Positions 43,598 through 52,493 are shown, numbered from the stretch's first letter. The stretch is DNA of 64,000 bases from an uncultured Bacteroidales bacterium (GCA_902789725.1 CADAPC010000001.1:94004-158003); one strand, 5' to 3'. Numbers and translations are program-made. Notes: generated from the sequence alone by a model not told the origin.

Positions 43598-44995
43598 TTA
43601 ATAGGCATTTCCCTCTTCCTTACCGAGCATATTGGTGACGGTTTTGATGATGATTTTGAGGTCAAGCCAGAACGTCCAGTTTTCGATGTATTCTATATCT
43701 TTCTTTACACGACCTTCCATTTGGTCTATGTAGCGTGTTTCTCCGCGGAAACCTGTCACCTGTGCCAGGCCTGTGATGCCAGGTTTGGCAAAATGGCGTA
43801 CCATGAAGCGATTGATGAGGCGAGAGTATTCCTCTGTGTGCTTCAGCATGTGGGGACGTGGCCCCACCACCGACATGTCTCCCTTGAACACATTAATAAA
43901 TTGTGGCAATTCGTCGATGTTGGCTTTGCGCATGAAATTGCCAAATGGGAACTTGCGTGGATCATCCTTTGTTGCCTGAGTAGTGTCTGAATCTTTGTTT
44001 ACCTTCATTGAGCGGAACTTGATGCATTTGAATATCTTTCCATCTTGTCCTGTTCTGTCCTGCAAGAAGAAAATTGGGCCAGGTGATTGAATTTTAATCA
44101 TGATGGCTACCCAAATGAACACCCAGGGGAAGATAAGGATGAGTACGATAGTGGAGAAAATGAGGTCGAATATTCTCTTGACGATTTTGTTCTTTGTCTG
44201 TCTGAGAGGCTCTTCGCGCCGAGCGATAATCGGTATGTCATCCAAGAGGGTGAATGTGATTTTTCCCTTAAACACATCAATAGCAGGCAGGTAGTAGAAG
44301 CGAATGAGGTGATTGTCGCAGTACTTGCTCATCATGTTGATGGTTTCGTGCTGTTCCTTAGGAAAATAAGCGTATATTTCGTTGATGTCGCGATTGTTTG
44401 CTAACCATCCATAAACGTTATTCGTCCCGCCCATTCGTTTTTTCCTTATTTCTTCATTGGCGCATTCACCATCGTAGAACATGGCCACTATATCATATCC
44501 ATAGATGGGGGTGCTGAGAATTCTATAAAGTTGAAACACCGTCTCGTCATTCCCAATCAGCACCACTTTCTTCAGATTGCGCTTGTTGGCACGTGCATGG
44601 GTAAGGATTATTCGCAGCAGAGAACGCTCTGACATGAGCACAACAAAATAGGCCGCTATGGATGTGAAAATAAATGTACGTGGAAAATGGTGGTCGGGTC
44701 GTGCCAATAGCATGATGAGGGAAATGAAGAGGAGCATCATGGCGCATGTGGTGAAAACACGCACAAATACATCGCTCCATTTAATGAGTCGGAGCTGTAC
44801 CATGGATGGGAAGAGTAAGGAACTCATTAAAAAACTGGTCAGATAAACAAAAATCATCCACGACCTCCCCGTAATACCTATCACGCTGCTGGGCAAGGCG
44901 TGATACATTATATGGTAAAATCCGAGGACAAATAATAATAACACTATAGTGTCAACAAAAAGGACACCTAAACGAAGGTTCTTTTCTGTTCCCAT
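43598..44995 (-). CDS. Polyprenyl glycosylphosphotransferase (WcaJ-type), 465 aa
   Basis: Four or five N-terminal membrane helices (about 10-125) precede a Rossmann-like middle domain (KKVVLIGNDETVFQLYRIL) and the C-terminal bacterial sugar transferase domain with QSPGPIFFLQDRTGQDGK, FKCIKFRSMK and KANIDELPQFINVFKGDMSVVGPRPH. It transfers the first sugar-phosphate onto undecaprenyl phosphate to start capsule or exopolysaccharide synthesis. A promoter lies 117-152 bases upstream of the start. Confidence 0.93.
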   Translation of the reverse strand: MGTEKNLRLGVLFVDTIVLLLFVLGFYHIMYHALPSSVIGITGRSWMIFVYLTSFLMSSLLFPSMVQLRLIKWSDVFVRVFTTCAMMLLFISLIMLLARPDHHFPRTFIFTSIAAYFVVLMSERSLLRIILTHARANKRNLKKVVLIGNDETVFQLYRILSTPIYGYDIVAMFYDGECANEEIRKKRMGGTNNVYGWLANNRDINEIYAYFPKEQHETINMMSKYCDNHLIRFYYLPAIDVFKGKITFTLLDDIPIIARREEPLRQTKNKIVKRIFDLIFSTIVLILIFPWVFIWVAIMIKIQSPGPIFFLQDRTGQDGKIFKCIKFRSMKVNKDSDTTQATKDDPRKFPFGNFMRKANIDELPQFINVFKGDMSVVGPRPHMLKHTEEYSRLINRFMVRHFAKPGITGLAQVTGFRGETRYIDQMEGRVKKDIEYIENWTFWLDLKIIIKTVTNMLGKEEGNAY

Positions 44996-45111
44996 TGTTC
45001 AAATTGTTCGATGTTGTTAAATTCTTTCCATTGTGGTTTTATATCACTGCTTTTGTTCTGCGAAAAAGTGCCTGAGGTTGCCAAATGGCCAAGGCTTACG
45101 CAAAATTTGTG

Positions 45112-45147
45112 CAAAGATACATAATTTTTATCATATAAGTAGCAAAA
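45112..45147 (-). promoter_or_regulatory. Promoter of the priming glycosylphosphotransferase gene
   Basis: On the minus strand TTTTG (45147-45143) and TATCTTTG (45119-45112) are 23 bases apart. Confidence 0.6.
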
Positions 45148-45253
45148 CGCATTTTATTTTTTATTAACAATCGGCAAAATAGTGTTTATTCAATGGAAAA
45201 ATACTTGTCGTGATCCATTTAGCTATGGAAGAAAGGCTATAAAAATGCTCAAA

Positions 45254-45287
45254 TTGTTTTCTATGTGAAAAATAATCTATATCTTTG
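45254..45287 (+). promoter_or_regulatory. Promoter of the Wzz-like gene
   Basis: TTG at 45254-45256 and TATCTTTG at 45280-45287 are 23 bases apart. The start codon at 45306 leaves a short leader. Confidence 0.6.
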
Positions 45288-45305
45288 CACCAAAATCTTA
45301 AAGTA

Positions 45306-46895
45306 ATGTCAAATCAAGCCGACAATAAAGAAAAAAACTCTGAAGATAGCGATGGCTCTAAACGTGATGAAACCCATTTGCGATGTTTCGTGCTGAAACA
45401 TAAATGGCGTTTTCTCCTTTCCGTGCTATTTTGTTTTCTCATCGCTTTTGTTTATTTATGGTGTGCCACACCTCATTACCGCACTTTCACAAAAGTTTTG
45501 CTGAAGGGACCTGAACCTTCCGTGTCAGTATCGTCAGGGCATGAGGGTTCTTCAACGCAGCCTGTTAGCGACTCCAATACGGATTTTTGCAATGGATTAG
45601 AGATATTTTCCACAAAAACCTTGAGTAAGAAAGCGGTGAAAGCACTCAAGCTATATGTCTCTTACTACGCTGATGGTCTGTTGGTTAACAACGAAATCTA
45701 TGGGAAGGATGCTCCCATTCTCATCGACCTTCAGGAGGACATGGTTGACTCCCTTCCCACACCCATTCAGTTGACCCTCAAGCAAAATCAAGACAGCTTG
45801 GCGGTATCGATTCGGGCAGAAAACTACAGTCAGCAGCTCATTGTTCCGAGCTTACCCACACAGGCGGCCACACCATTTGGGACACTTGTCATTCAGCGCA
45901 ATCCTAAGGTCGGCAATGTGGCGATGGAGGAAAAGCTGATGGTGTGCGTGCGTCCGTTAGAGCAGGTGGCGCAGTCTTACTCTGAGTCATTGACGGTGCG
46001 TCCAGCTTCAAAAGGCACAACGATTGCTGAACTGTCTTTTGTTGATGCACTCCCAGAGCGTGCAGCTGATTTCTTGAACAAATTGGTGGAACTCTTCAAC
46101 GAGGATGTCAATATCGTGAACAATATAGAGGCTACACGCACTCGCGATTTCATCGATGAGCGGTTGACCGACATTAGTCGCGACCTCAATGCTACAGAGG
46201 CTGAACTTAAACAATACAAGCGAGGAACTGGAATGGCCCCAAGCTATCGTGCCGATGGAACAATGGATGCCACCCAACAAGTGCTTAACGAACAGCGGTT
46301 GGTGGAGGTGGGTACTCAGATTGACCTCATCAATTACCTCATCGAATACTGTAACGACAAGCACAACGAAATGCAGATAGTGCCTGCTAACATTGGTTTG
46401 ATTAATGAACAGCTCAACGAGGTAATTGCCAAGTATAATGCGGTGATTACAGAGCGGAATAAATTGCTGAAAGAGGCGGATGCGCCCAATTCCACAGGCG
46501 TTGAAGTTGCCACAAGAGAGGCTGAGTCCTTGTACGTAACCCTACGCTCGTCTTTACAAAACGTGAAGAATCAGGCTGTCTCTCAGCGCAATGACCTGCT
46601 CAACCAGCCAAGTTCCTCCCCTCGTCACAATGCCTCTTCAGCCAGTGGGCGTGCACTTGCCGACATCAATCGAATGCAGGAAGTGAAAGCGGGACTTTAT
46701 CTGATGCTACTGCAGAAGAGGGAAGAAAACCTTTTGCAGCTTTCATCGGTCTCTAATCAGGCAAGGCAAATCGAAGAGCCAACAGTTGCGGGTGTTGTCT
46801 CGCCCAATGTAGGGCTGACTGTAGTGATAGCTCTGCTGCTGGGACTTCTTTTGCCATGTTTATCAATCTATATGAAAAAAATAATAACCTTTTAA
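45306..46895 (+). CDS. Wzz-like polysaccharide chain-length/co-polymerase protein, 529 aa
   Basis: ATG 45306 is used because an earlier TTG start falls in the promoter -7 box. After a charged cytoplasmic start there is a membrane helix (WRFLLSVLFCFLIAFVYLW), a long periplasmic region with coiled-coil helices (about 270-470) and a C-terminal helix (VVIALLLGLLLPCLSIYM). This two-helix plan is that of Wzz/GNVR chain-length determinants. No fused tyrosine kinase domain is present. It sits beside the priming transferase. Confidence 0.85.
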   Translation: MSNQADNKEKNSEDSDGSKRDETHLRCFVLKHKWRFLLSVLFCFLIAFVYLWCATPHYRTFTKVLLKGPEPSVSVSSGHEGSSTQPVSDSNTDFCNGLEIFSTKTLSKKAVKALKLYVSYYADGLLVNNEIYGKDAPILIDLQEDMVDSLPTPIQLTLKQNQDSLAVSIRAENYSQQLIVPSLPTQAATPFGTLVIQRNPKVGNVAMEEKLMVCVRPLEQVAQSYSESLTVRPASKGTTIAELSFVDALPERAADFLNKLVELFNEDVNIVNNIEATRTRDFIDERLTDISRDLNATEAELKQYKRGTGMAPSYRADGTMDATQQVLNEQRLVEVGTQIDLINYLIEYCNDKHNEMQIVPANIGLINEQLNEVIAKYNAVITERNKLLKEADAPNSTGVEVATREAESLYVTLRSSLQNVKNQAVSQRNDLLNQPSSSPRHNASSASGRALADINRMQEVKAGLYLMLLQKREENLLQLSSVSNQARQIEEPTVAGVVSPNVGLTVVIALLLGLLLPCLSIYMKKIITF

Positions 46896-46906
46896 TCTTG
46901 TATCCA

Positions 46907-47569
46907 ATGAAAGTAATTAACTTTTCCAAGCAGAGCACTGTCATCAATCAGTATGTGGCTGAATTGCGCGATGTGAACATTCAGAAAGACCGTGCTCGTT
47001 TCCGCCATAACTTAGAGCGAATCGGGCAGTTTATGGCTTATGAAATCAGTAAGACGCTTCAATATTCAGAGAAAGTTATCCAGACACCTTTGGCACAGGC
47101 AAAGGCCAATACTCCCGACGACCCCATCGTGCTTTCTACCATTTTCCGTGCCGGACTTCCTTTCCATCAAGGCTTCCTCAAAGTCTTTGACAATGCAGGA
47201 AACGCTTTCGTGTCGGCCTATCGTTATTACAAGGACAAGGAATGTAAGAATGTAGGCATCAAAATAGAATATATTGCCTCGCCCGATTTGACGGGTAAAA
47301 CCCTCATCATTGCCGACCCCATGCTGGCTACGGGTGGAAGCCTCGAATTAGGCTACAATGCTTTCTGTACCAAGGGAACCCCTGCAACGGTGCACTTGTG
47401 TTGTGTCATTGCTGCTCAGAAGGGAGTGGATTATATCAAAAAGTCCTTTGCCGACTACGACAATGTCACCCTCTGGTGTGCGGCTATCGACCCCGAACTC
47501 GATGAGCATTGCTACATAGTGCCAGGTTTAGGTGATGCTGGCGACCTTGCTTATGGAGACAAACTTTAG
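46907..47569 (+). CDS. upp: Uracil phosphoribosyltransferase
   Basis: This 220-aa enzyme makes UMP from uracil and PRPP in pyrimidine salvage. The PRPP-binding motif IIADPMLATGGSLE is present near 143-156, with TIFRAGLPFHQGF earlier and the uracil-binding AIDPELDEHCYIVPGLGDAGD end. Start ATG 46907 begins MKVINFSKQSTVINQY. It lies 11 bases after the Wzz-like stop, so may be cotranscribed with it. Confidence 0.93.
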   Translation: MKVINFSKQSTVINQYVAELRDVNIQKDRARFRHNLERIGQFMAYEISKTLQYSEKVIQTPLAQAKANTPDDPIVLSTIFRAGLPFHQGFLKVFDNAGNAFVSAYRYYKDKECKNVGIKIEYIASPDLTGKTLIIADPMLATGGSLELGYNAFCTKGTPATVHLCCVIAAQKGVDYIKKSFADYDNVTLWCAAIDPELDEHCYIVPGLGDAGDLAYGDKL

Positions 47570-47687
47570 AGTATTAACAAAATCAGAATAAAATGGATTC
47601 AGACAGTTATCCGGCGGAAAACAGTGGCCGCCTTTCAACTTTTTTTGCAATTCTTATGTTAAACGACAACAAACCCGGTAATCAGCT

Positions 47688-48767
47688 ATGGACTCTCAGA
47701 TAATGCTTCTAATTACCTACATGTTGCTGTCGTTAGTCATTTCAGCACTTTGTTCAGTGCTCGAAGCAACTATTTTATCGACACCTATGTCATATGTTAC
47801 AACCCTTGAAACTCAAGGCGTTTCGGGGTGGGAACGACTAAAAAAATATAAAACCAATATCGACCGCCCCATATCGGCCATCCTGATTGTCAACACCATA
47901 GCCAACACCGTTGGCGCTTCCTTGGTGGGTTCTACTGCGGCAGGCTATGCTTCGTCCCATTTCTCTGCATCGAACGAAACCAGCCTCTTCGTTGGCATTG
48001 TTTCGGGATTGTTCACCTTCCTCATTCTGGTCTTTTCCGAGATTGTACCTAAAACCATCGGCTCCACCTATTGGCGCAAATTGGCCATTCCTGCAAGTAA
48101 GGTGATACATTTATATATTATTGTAACCTACCTGCTGGTTGTGGTGCTCGAAAAACTCACTCATGTTTTGGGTTCTGCATCCTCACAGGAATCAGTCACG
48201 CGCGACGAAGTGGCTGCAATGGTCACCGTCGGAACCGAAGAAGGTGTGCTGGAAAAGAAAGAGAACCGCATGATTCAGAACCTGCTCAGGCTCGACAGCG
48301 TGGCTGCCCACGTAATCATGACCCCCAGCGTGGTAGTAGCTATGGCTGAGGAGGGAATGACTCTGCGCGAGTTCTATGCTGAGGAGGAGTACAAGAATTT
48401 CTCCCGCATTCCTGTATATAAGGGGGAAGAAAGCGATTACATCACGGGCTATGTGCTTCGTCAGGAAATTCTTGAACGGCTCGCTGAAGATAAGTTCGAC
48501 ATCAAGCTGAGCGAACTGGCACGGCCCATTCTTTCCTTCTCTGAAGACGAAGACGTATCCACCATTTGGGAAAAATTTCTTGAGAAGAAGGAGCATATCT
48601 CCATTATCATCGACGAATACGGAACGCTGCGAGGCATCGTCACCCTTGAAGATGTCATCGAGACGATGCTTGGCTTCGAAATTGTGGATGAGAAAGACGA
48701 AGTGGTAGATATGCAGGAACTGGCCAAGGCTCAATGGAAGAAGATGCAGAAAGAGCAGCATAAATAG
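47688..48767 (+). CDS. CNNM/HlyC-CorC-like membrane protein with CBS pair, 359 aa
   Basis: An N-terminal CNNM transmembrane domain (about four helices within 1-165, with LVFSEIVPKTIGSTYW) is followed by two CBS domains (about 185-320: MTPSVVVAMAEEGMTLREF and SIIIDEYGTLRGIVTLEDVIETMLG). These proteins are linked to Mg2+ or Co2+ transport/regulation. The C-terminal CorC_HlyC transporter-associated domain seems absent, so the family subtype is uncertain. It is monocistronic between upp and a repeat-rich gap. Confidence 0.9.
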   Translation: MDSQIMLLITYMLLSLVISALCSVLEATILSTPMSYVTTLETQGVSGWERLKKYKTNIDRPISAILIVNTIANTVGASLVGSTAAGYASSHFSASNETSLFVGIVSGLFTFLILVFSEIVPKTIGSTYWRKLAIPASKVIHLYIIVTYLLVVVLEKLTHVLGSASSQESVTRDEVAAMVTVGTEEGVLEKKENRMIQNLLRLDSVAAHVIMTPSVVVAMAEEGMTLREFYAEEEYKNFSRIPVYKGEESDYITGYVLRQEILERLAEDKFDIKLSELARPILSFSEDEDVSTIWEKFLEKKEHISIIIDEYGTLRGIVTLEDVIETMLGFEIVDEKDEVVDMQELAKAQWKKMQKEQHK

Positions 48768-48823
48768 CGAGCTAAAGGGTAGCTATTGCCAAAGATTTTC
48801 CCCGCTATTAAGTCGCTTAAATA

Positions 48824-48860
48824 CTCGCTATTTTCGAAGCGAGGTACATGCGAGGTACTC
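48824..48860. repeat. CTCGCT/AGCGAG palindrome and 11-bp GCGAGGTAC repeats
   Basis: An inverted repeat (CTCGCT 48824-48829, AGCGAG 48838-48843) runs into two 11-base units GCGAGGTACAT and GCGAGGTACTC (48839-48849, 48850-48860). They are the reverse-complement family of the repeat at 10237-10269. Confidence 0.75.
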
Positions 48861-48875
48861 CCTCGGTAGTATAGC

Positions 48876-49166
48876 TCAATAAAAATGGATATCCTCAATC
48901 ACTTGGGCACCCACATGCTCGTTGAGTTTGCGAGCCAATGTGTGGTGCTCCATCATGAGGTTCTGTTTGATGGCGGGTGAGGTAATTTGTACGTAGAGCG
49001 TTTGGTTCTTGATGAAGATGTTGGCTGTGTACTTCTCGACGAGTTTCCCCATCACTTCTGGCCATGCCTGAATCAGTCGGTATTGATTGTAAGGAGTTTC
49101 AATTCCGTTGAGGCGCATGAATTGCTGAATCACCTCGTCAAGCCGTTCTGTGTTGCTTCTTCTCAT
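48876..49166 (-). CDS. DUF721/DciA-like protein, 96 aa
   Basis: The small basic protein (MRRSNTERLDEVIQQFMRLNG) has the DUF721 pattern QAWPEVMGKLVEKYTANIFIKNQTLYVQI and a LARKLNEH end. DciA-type proteins load or bind the replicative helicase DnaB in bacteria lacking DnaC; Bacteroidetes DUF721 proteins are often placed beside recF, as here (46-base gap downstream of recF on the same strand). A replication role is inferred from family and position. Confidence 0.82.
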   Translation of the reverse strand: MRRSNTERLDEVIQQFMRLNGIETPYNQYRLIQAWPEVMGKLVEKYTANIFIKNQTLYVQITSPAIKQNLMMEHHTLARKLNEHVGAQVIEDIHFY

Positions 49167-49212
49167 CTTGCTGTATTATGTTACATTCATTTCATTCTTC
49201 ACATTTTCATCC

Positions 49213-50304
49213 CTAATGAATATTTCCTCCTTCGACGTGAAAAATTTTGTAATTACCTTGTGAACGTTCAAGAATCTTGTCTAAGTGTTCACGGTTGGTG
49301 TCGGTGATGAATATTTGTCCGAAAGCATCGCCTGAGACGATGTTGACGATTTGTTCCACACGCTTGGCATCGAGTTTGTCAAAGATGTCATCCAGCAAGA
49401 GTAGGGGAGTTGTCTTACTGCCTGTACGTTTGAGAAAATCGAATTGTGCAAGCTTCAGCGAAATCATGTATGTCTTGTTTTGTCCCTGCGAGCCTTCTCG
49501 CTTGATGGGGAAGCCATCGAGTGTCATCTCCAGTTCGTCTTTGTGGATGCCGTGCAGCGAATAACCTACAATGCGGTCTTTTGCGCGGTCTCTCTGAATG
49601 ATGTCGAGCAGATTGCCGCGTTCCCCATGGCTGGAATAGTGGAGCGACACAGACTCGTTCCCGTCCGAAATAAGCTGGTAGAAATGCTGAAACACGGGGA
49701 TGAATTCCTCGATGAAAGCCTTCCTCTTTTGGTAGATGCACGCTCCGTTTTCAGCCATGATTTCCTCATAGATGCTGATGATTTCCTCGCTGGGTTCTTC
49801 TTCCTCTTTCAGCAAGGCATTACGTTGCAGCAAGGCTTTGTTGTAGGCCATCAGCGCGTTCATGTATGCAGAGTCGTATTGCGAAATCACCATGTCCATC
49901 AGCCGTCGCCGTTCATCGCTTCCGCCACTGATGATGCTGGCATCGTTGGGAGAGGCCATGATAAGGGGCAGCAGACCGATGTGTTCCGCCAATCTCTTGT
50001 ATTCTTTCTGGTTTCGCTTTACGTGCTTTTTCTGATGCAGTTTCATGCCGATGGAAATGTCTTCCTCCGTGCCGTTCAGGTCATACACACCCTGCACCAT
50101 CAACAAGTCCTCTCCATGCCTTACGTTCATCGAGTCGAGGCTGTTGGCGGCACTTTTCGTCAGCGAAAGGAAATAGATGGCATCCAGCACATTGGTTTTC
50201 CCTTCGCCATTGTGGCCCACAAAGCAATTCACTTTGGGCGAGAACTCCATGTCTGCTGCAGCAATGTTGCGATAATTCAGTATGGTCAGTTTTTTCAAAA
50301 TCAT
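49213..50304 (-). CDS. recF: DNA replication and repair protein RecF
   Basis: The start at 50304 gives MILKKLTILNYRN, the canonical RecF beginning. Walker A is GHNGEGKTN (30-38), the signature motif is near GQNKTYMISL and Walker B is LLLLDDIFDKLD. Its 363 residues fit RecF. It loads RecA at gaps in single-stranded DNA. Upstream in-frame extension would add about 61 unrelated residues and is rejected. A -7 promoter box ends only five bases from the ATG, suggesting a leaderless or nearly leaderless mRNA. The DciA-like gene follows. Confidence 0.93.
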   Translation of the reverse strand: MILKKLTILNYRNIAAADMEFSPKVNCFVGHNGEGKTNVLDAIYFLSLTKSAANSLDSMNVRHGEDLLMVQGVYDLNGTEEDISIGMKLHQKKHVKRNQKEYKRLAEHIGLLPLIMASPNDASIISGGSDERRRLMDMVISQYDSAYMNALMAYNKALLQRNALLKEEEEPSEEIISIYEEIMAENGACIYQKRKAFIEEFIPVFQHFYQLISDGNESVSLHYSSHGERGNLLDIIQRDRAKDRIVGYSLHGIHKDELEMTLDGFPIKREGSQGQNKTYMISLKLAQFDFLKRTGSKTTPLLLLDDIFDKLDAKRVEQIVNIVSGDAFGQIFITDTNREHLDKILERSQGNYKIFHVEGGNIH

Positions 50305-50308
50305 GCTA

Positions 50309-50316
50309 CAAAGGTA
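50309..50316 (-). promoter_or_regulatory. -7 box directly before recF
   Basis: The minus strand reads TACCTTTG; the recF ATG starts four bases after its last G. Its role depends on the true transcription start. Confidence 0.4.
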
Positions 50317-50414
50317 GTGAATATTTCTCACATGGGGCTGAATTTCGAATAATTTGTGAAGGTTTTCTGAAGGATTTGTGAACACATCCCCCCAAGATGC
50401 TTCTAATAACGGTA

Positions 50415-50432
50415 CTTTATTTTTCAATAAAG
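50415..50432. terminator. Weak hairpin downstream of the Fur-family gene
   Basis: Arms CTTTATT and AATAAAG flank TTTC. It lies about 50 bases past the Fur stop; no long T-run follows. Confidence 0.35.
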
Positions 50433-50435
50433 CAC

Positions 50436-50474
50436 GGTTGTTTGCTGATAAGGCTGGGTTATTTGCTGATAAGG
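50436..50474. repeat. 21-bp-period direct repeat before recF
   Basis: GGTTgTTTGCTGATAAGG (50436-50453) and GGTTaTTTGCTGATAAGG (50457-50474) match at 17 of 18 bases with a period of 21. They lie in the gap between the Fur-family gene and recF. Confidence 0.7.
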
Positions 50475-50483
50475 TAAGGGTTA

Positions 50484-50939
50484 TCACATCATCAGGTTAA
50501 ATGGCCGTAGGTGTTTGCTCATGGCATTCTGCTCTTTTGTGCATTTGGGGCAAATGCCCTTGATGATGTACTCCACATCCTGCATGTGAAATCCGTCGGG
50601 AAGAACAACCAAAGGGATGGTGTGGTCCTCCAGGCAATAAGTCTTTCCGCATTGAGTGCAGGCAAAATGCACATGATTGAGGTGTTGACTGTTCTCGCAA
50701 CGGCACACGCAGTATTTCCCTATGCCTGAACCGTCATCAATTTCGTGCAGAATCTGTTGCTCAGTGAAGAGACGGAGGGTACGAAAAATGCTGGAACGAT
50801 CCATCTCTGGCAGCCACTCCTCAACATCGGAGAGCGAAAATGCTTCCGAACGATACTGTATGGCTTGAAAAATCAGGTCGCGTACAGCTGTTGGACGGAT
50901 GTGATGCTGGTGGAGTGTTTCTTCTATTTCAGCGTTCAT
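50484..50939 (-). CDS. Fur-family metalloregulator, 151 aa
   Basis: The N-terminal winged helix (HHIRPTAVRDLIFQAI, SDVEEWLPEMDRSSIFRTLRLF) and the zinc-type cysteine pairs CTQCGKTYC and ICPKC near the end identify a Fur/PerR/Zur homolog. The metal specificity cannot be fixed by eye. Start ATG 50939 is preferred over an in-frame upstream one. It is 31 bases downstream of the M15 peptidase gene, likely cotranscribed. Confidence 0.88.
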   Translation of the reverse strand: MNAEIEETLHQHHIRPTAVRDLIFQAIQYRSEAFSLSDVEEWLPEMDRSSIFRTLRLFTEQQILHEIDDGSGIGKYCVCRCENSQHLNHVHFACTQCGKTYCLEDHTIPLVVLPDGFHMQDVEYIIKGICPKCTKEQNAMSKHLRPFNLMM

Positions 50940-50970
50940 TCTTTCTGATTTTATGTTGATTACGATTCTT

Positions 50971-51684
50971 CTATTTCTCAAAGTGCTGATAGTCTTTCAC
51001 CGTTCGCCATGCTCCTCCCCACTTGAATCCGTGCTGAATGAAAAGCTTGTAACAAAGGTCGTTGGCGTCGATGATAGGCACCTTCGTGTTGCGCAATTTT
51101 GCGCGGTTGGTGGCGTATGGCTTACCAGTGGTTGGTTCCACTTTCCCATTGTTGAGGTGAATGTAAGGGTTGTACAGAGGGTTGATGTCAATGGCTAACC
51201 CTTGGGCATGTTTGGATAGTTTGGTGGTGCCTGACACGACTCGGAAATTGAAGCATGAGGTGTTGTTGGCGCGCATGGATGTTTCGTCATCTGCATTGTA
51301 GTCATCAATCAGGGTAATGCGCTCAATCTTGTATCCTTTCTGATAGAGCTGGCGGAAAATGTCGAGCAGGTCGGCGGCGATGGACTCATTGCATACAATT
51401 TCGCCCAACTGCGCCTTTCCCTCCACATTCCTATGCAGCACGCGCAGGTAGCGCAAGGAGGAGCGCGGTACCGTGCAATTCTTTTTGTATGATTTTCCTT
51501 GCATGCGGCTAAAAATAGCATCGGGAATGGGGGTGATTTGGAAACAGGAGTCGAGCGTATAGGCGTTGACTGCTTCATCGGAAACAGTAGCAGCAGACAT
51601 CCAATGGCGCAGAATCTGCAAATCATCAGCGTGTGTGAAAGAGCAGAAAAGTGCCGCAAATGCTATAAGAAAAGTAATCTTCAT
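50971..51684 (-). CDS. M15-family metallopeptidase, 237 aa
   Basis: A signal peptide (MKITFLIAFAALFCSFTHA) precedes a catalytic domain of the peptidase M15_4 type (YcbK/VanY-like). The motif is KHAQGLAIDINPLYNPYI, supplying the H and D zinc ligands, and a later WGGAW. It probably cleaves peptidoglycan stem peptides (L,D or D,D) in the periplasm. It is the first gene of a minus-strand set continuing with the Fur gene. Confidence 0.88.
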   Translation of the reverse strand: MKITFLIAFAALFCSFTHADDLQILRHWMSAATVSDEAVNAYTLDSCFQITPIPDAIFSRMQGKSYKKNCTVPRSSLRYLRVLHRNVEGKAQLGEIVCNESIAADLLDIFRQLYQKGYKIERITLIDDYNADDETSMRANNTSCFNFRVVSGTTKLSKHAQGLAIDINPLYNPYIHLNNGKVEPTTGKPYATNRAKLRNTKVPIIDANDLCYKLFIQHGFKWGGAWRTVKDYQHFEK

Positions 51685-51708
51685 GAGTTGATATTTTTAT
51701 TTGCGAGG

Positions 51709-51716
51709 CAAAATTA
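51709..51716 (-). promoter_or_regulatory. -7 box of the M15 peptidase gene
   Basis: The minus strand reads TAATTTTG (TAnnTTTG), 24 bases upstream of the start. Confidence 0.5.
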
Positions 51717-51857
51717 CAGATTTTAGTTGAAGTGGGGATAATAATTAAGTATAGTTTACATTTTTTATAATGTTTCTGTGAAAAAACGAGTCGGAAATGC
51801 ATTTTTTCCATCATTTTTCAAAAATATTAGGGAGGTTTATCGAATATGTGATTTTTT

Positions 51858-51878
51858 TTCCGTTAATTTGTGACGGAA
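51858..51878. repeat. Inverted repeat before the V-ATPase operon
   Basis: TTCCGT (51858-51863) and ACGGAA (51873-51878) flank nine bases, 25 bases before the E-subunit start. It could be an operator or leader hairpin. Confidence 0.35.
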
Positions 51879-51902
51879 TAGTATTAACACTTTAAAATAA
51901 AA

Positions 51903-52493
51903 ATGGAAAATAAAATTCAAGAACTGACGGAGAAACTCCTGAAAGAAGGAGTGGAAAGAGGCAATGCCGAAGCTGAGAAAATCATTGCGGAAGCTAATGA
52001 AAAGGCTGCACAGATTATTGCCGAAGCAAAGGTGCAGGCAGAAGAGATTGAGGCTGCATCCAAGAAAAACACCCAAAGTATGGAGGAGAACATGAAGAGC
52101 GAAATCAAGATGTATGCAACTCAGGCTCTCAATGCGCTGAAGAGTGAGGTGGCCAATGTGGTGGGCGACAAGGTGGTGAAAGAAGCCGCAGCCGACATCG
52201 TTGGAAACAAGGACTTCATGAACGAATTTGTGCTGAAATTGGCTGAGAAATGGGGTGCAGGCGAAGACATCGTCATCTCTACAGCTGATGCCGCAAGCCT
52301 GAAGGCTCTCTTTGCAAAAAAGGCCAAGGCATTGCTCGATAAAGGTGTGAAGATTGAAGAGGTGAACGGACAGAAAGCATTGTTCACCATTCAACCAGCC
52401 GATGGCTCGTATAAAGTGAATTTTGGTGAGGCAGAGTTTGAGGACTACTTCAAGAACTTCCTGCGTCCACAACTTGTTGAAATGATTTTCTAA
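51903..52493 (+). CDS. ntpE: V-type ATPase subunit E (peripheral stalk), 196 aa
   Basis: An Ala/Glu/Lys-rich N-terminal coiled coil (MENKIQELTEKLLKEGVERG, then ANEKAAQIIAEAKVQAEEIEAA) is followed by a globular C-terminal domain, the plan of V/A-ATPase subunit E. It forms the stator stalk that holds the A3B3 head against rotation. It is the first gene of a seven-gene operon. No separate G-subunit gene is visible, which would normally pair with E. Confidence 0.88.
   Translation: MENKIQELTEKLLKEGVERGNAEAEKIIAEANEKAAQIIAEAKVQAEEIEAASKKNTQSMEENMKSEIKMYATQALNALKSEVANVVGDKVVKEAAADIVGNKDFMNEFVLKLAEKWGAGEDIVISTADAASLKALFAKKAKALLDKGVKIEEVNGQKALFTIQPADGSYKVNFGEAEFEDYFKNFLRPQLVEMIF

Larger units (their letters stand above)
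44996..45305. other. Divergent intergenic region of the polysaccharide genes
   Basis: These 310 bases separate the priming transferase (minus) from the Wzz-like gene (plus). They hold one promoter for each direction, at 45112-45147 and 45254-45287. Nothing else was recognised in them. Confidence 0.6.
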
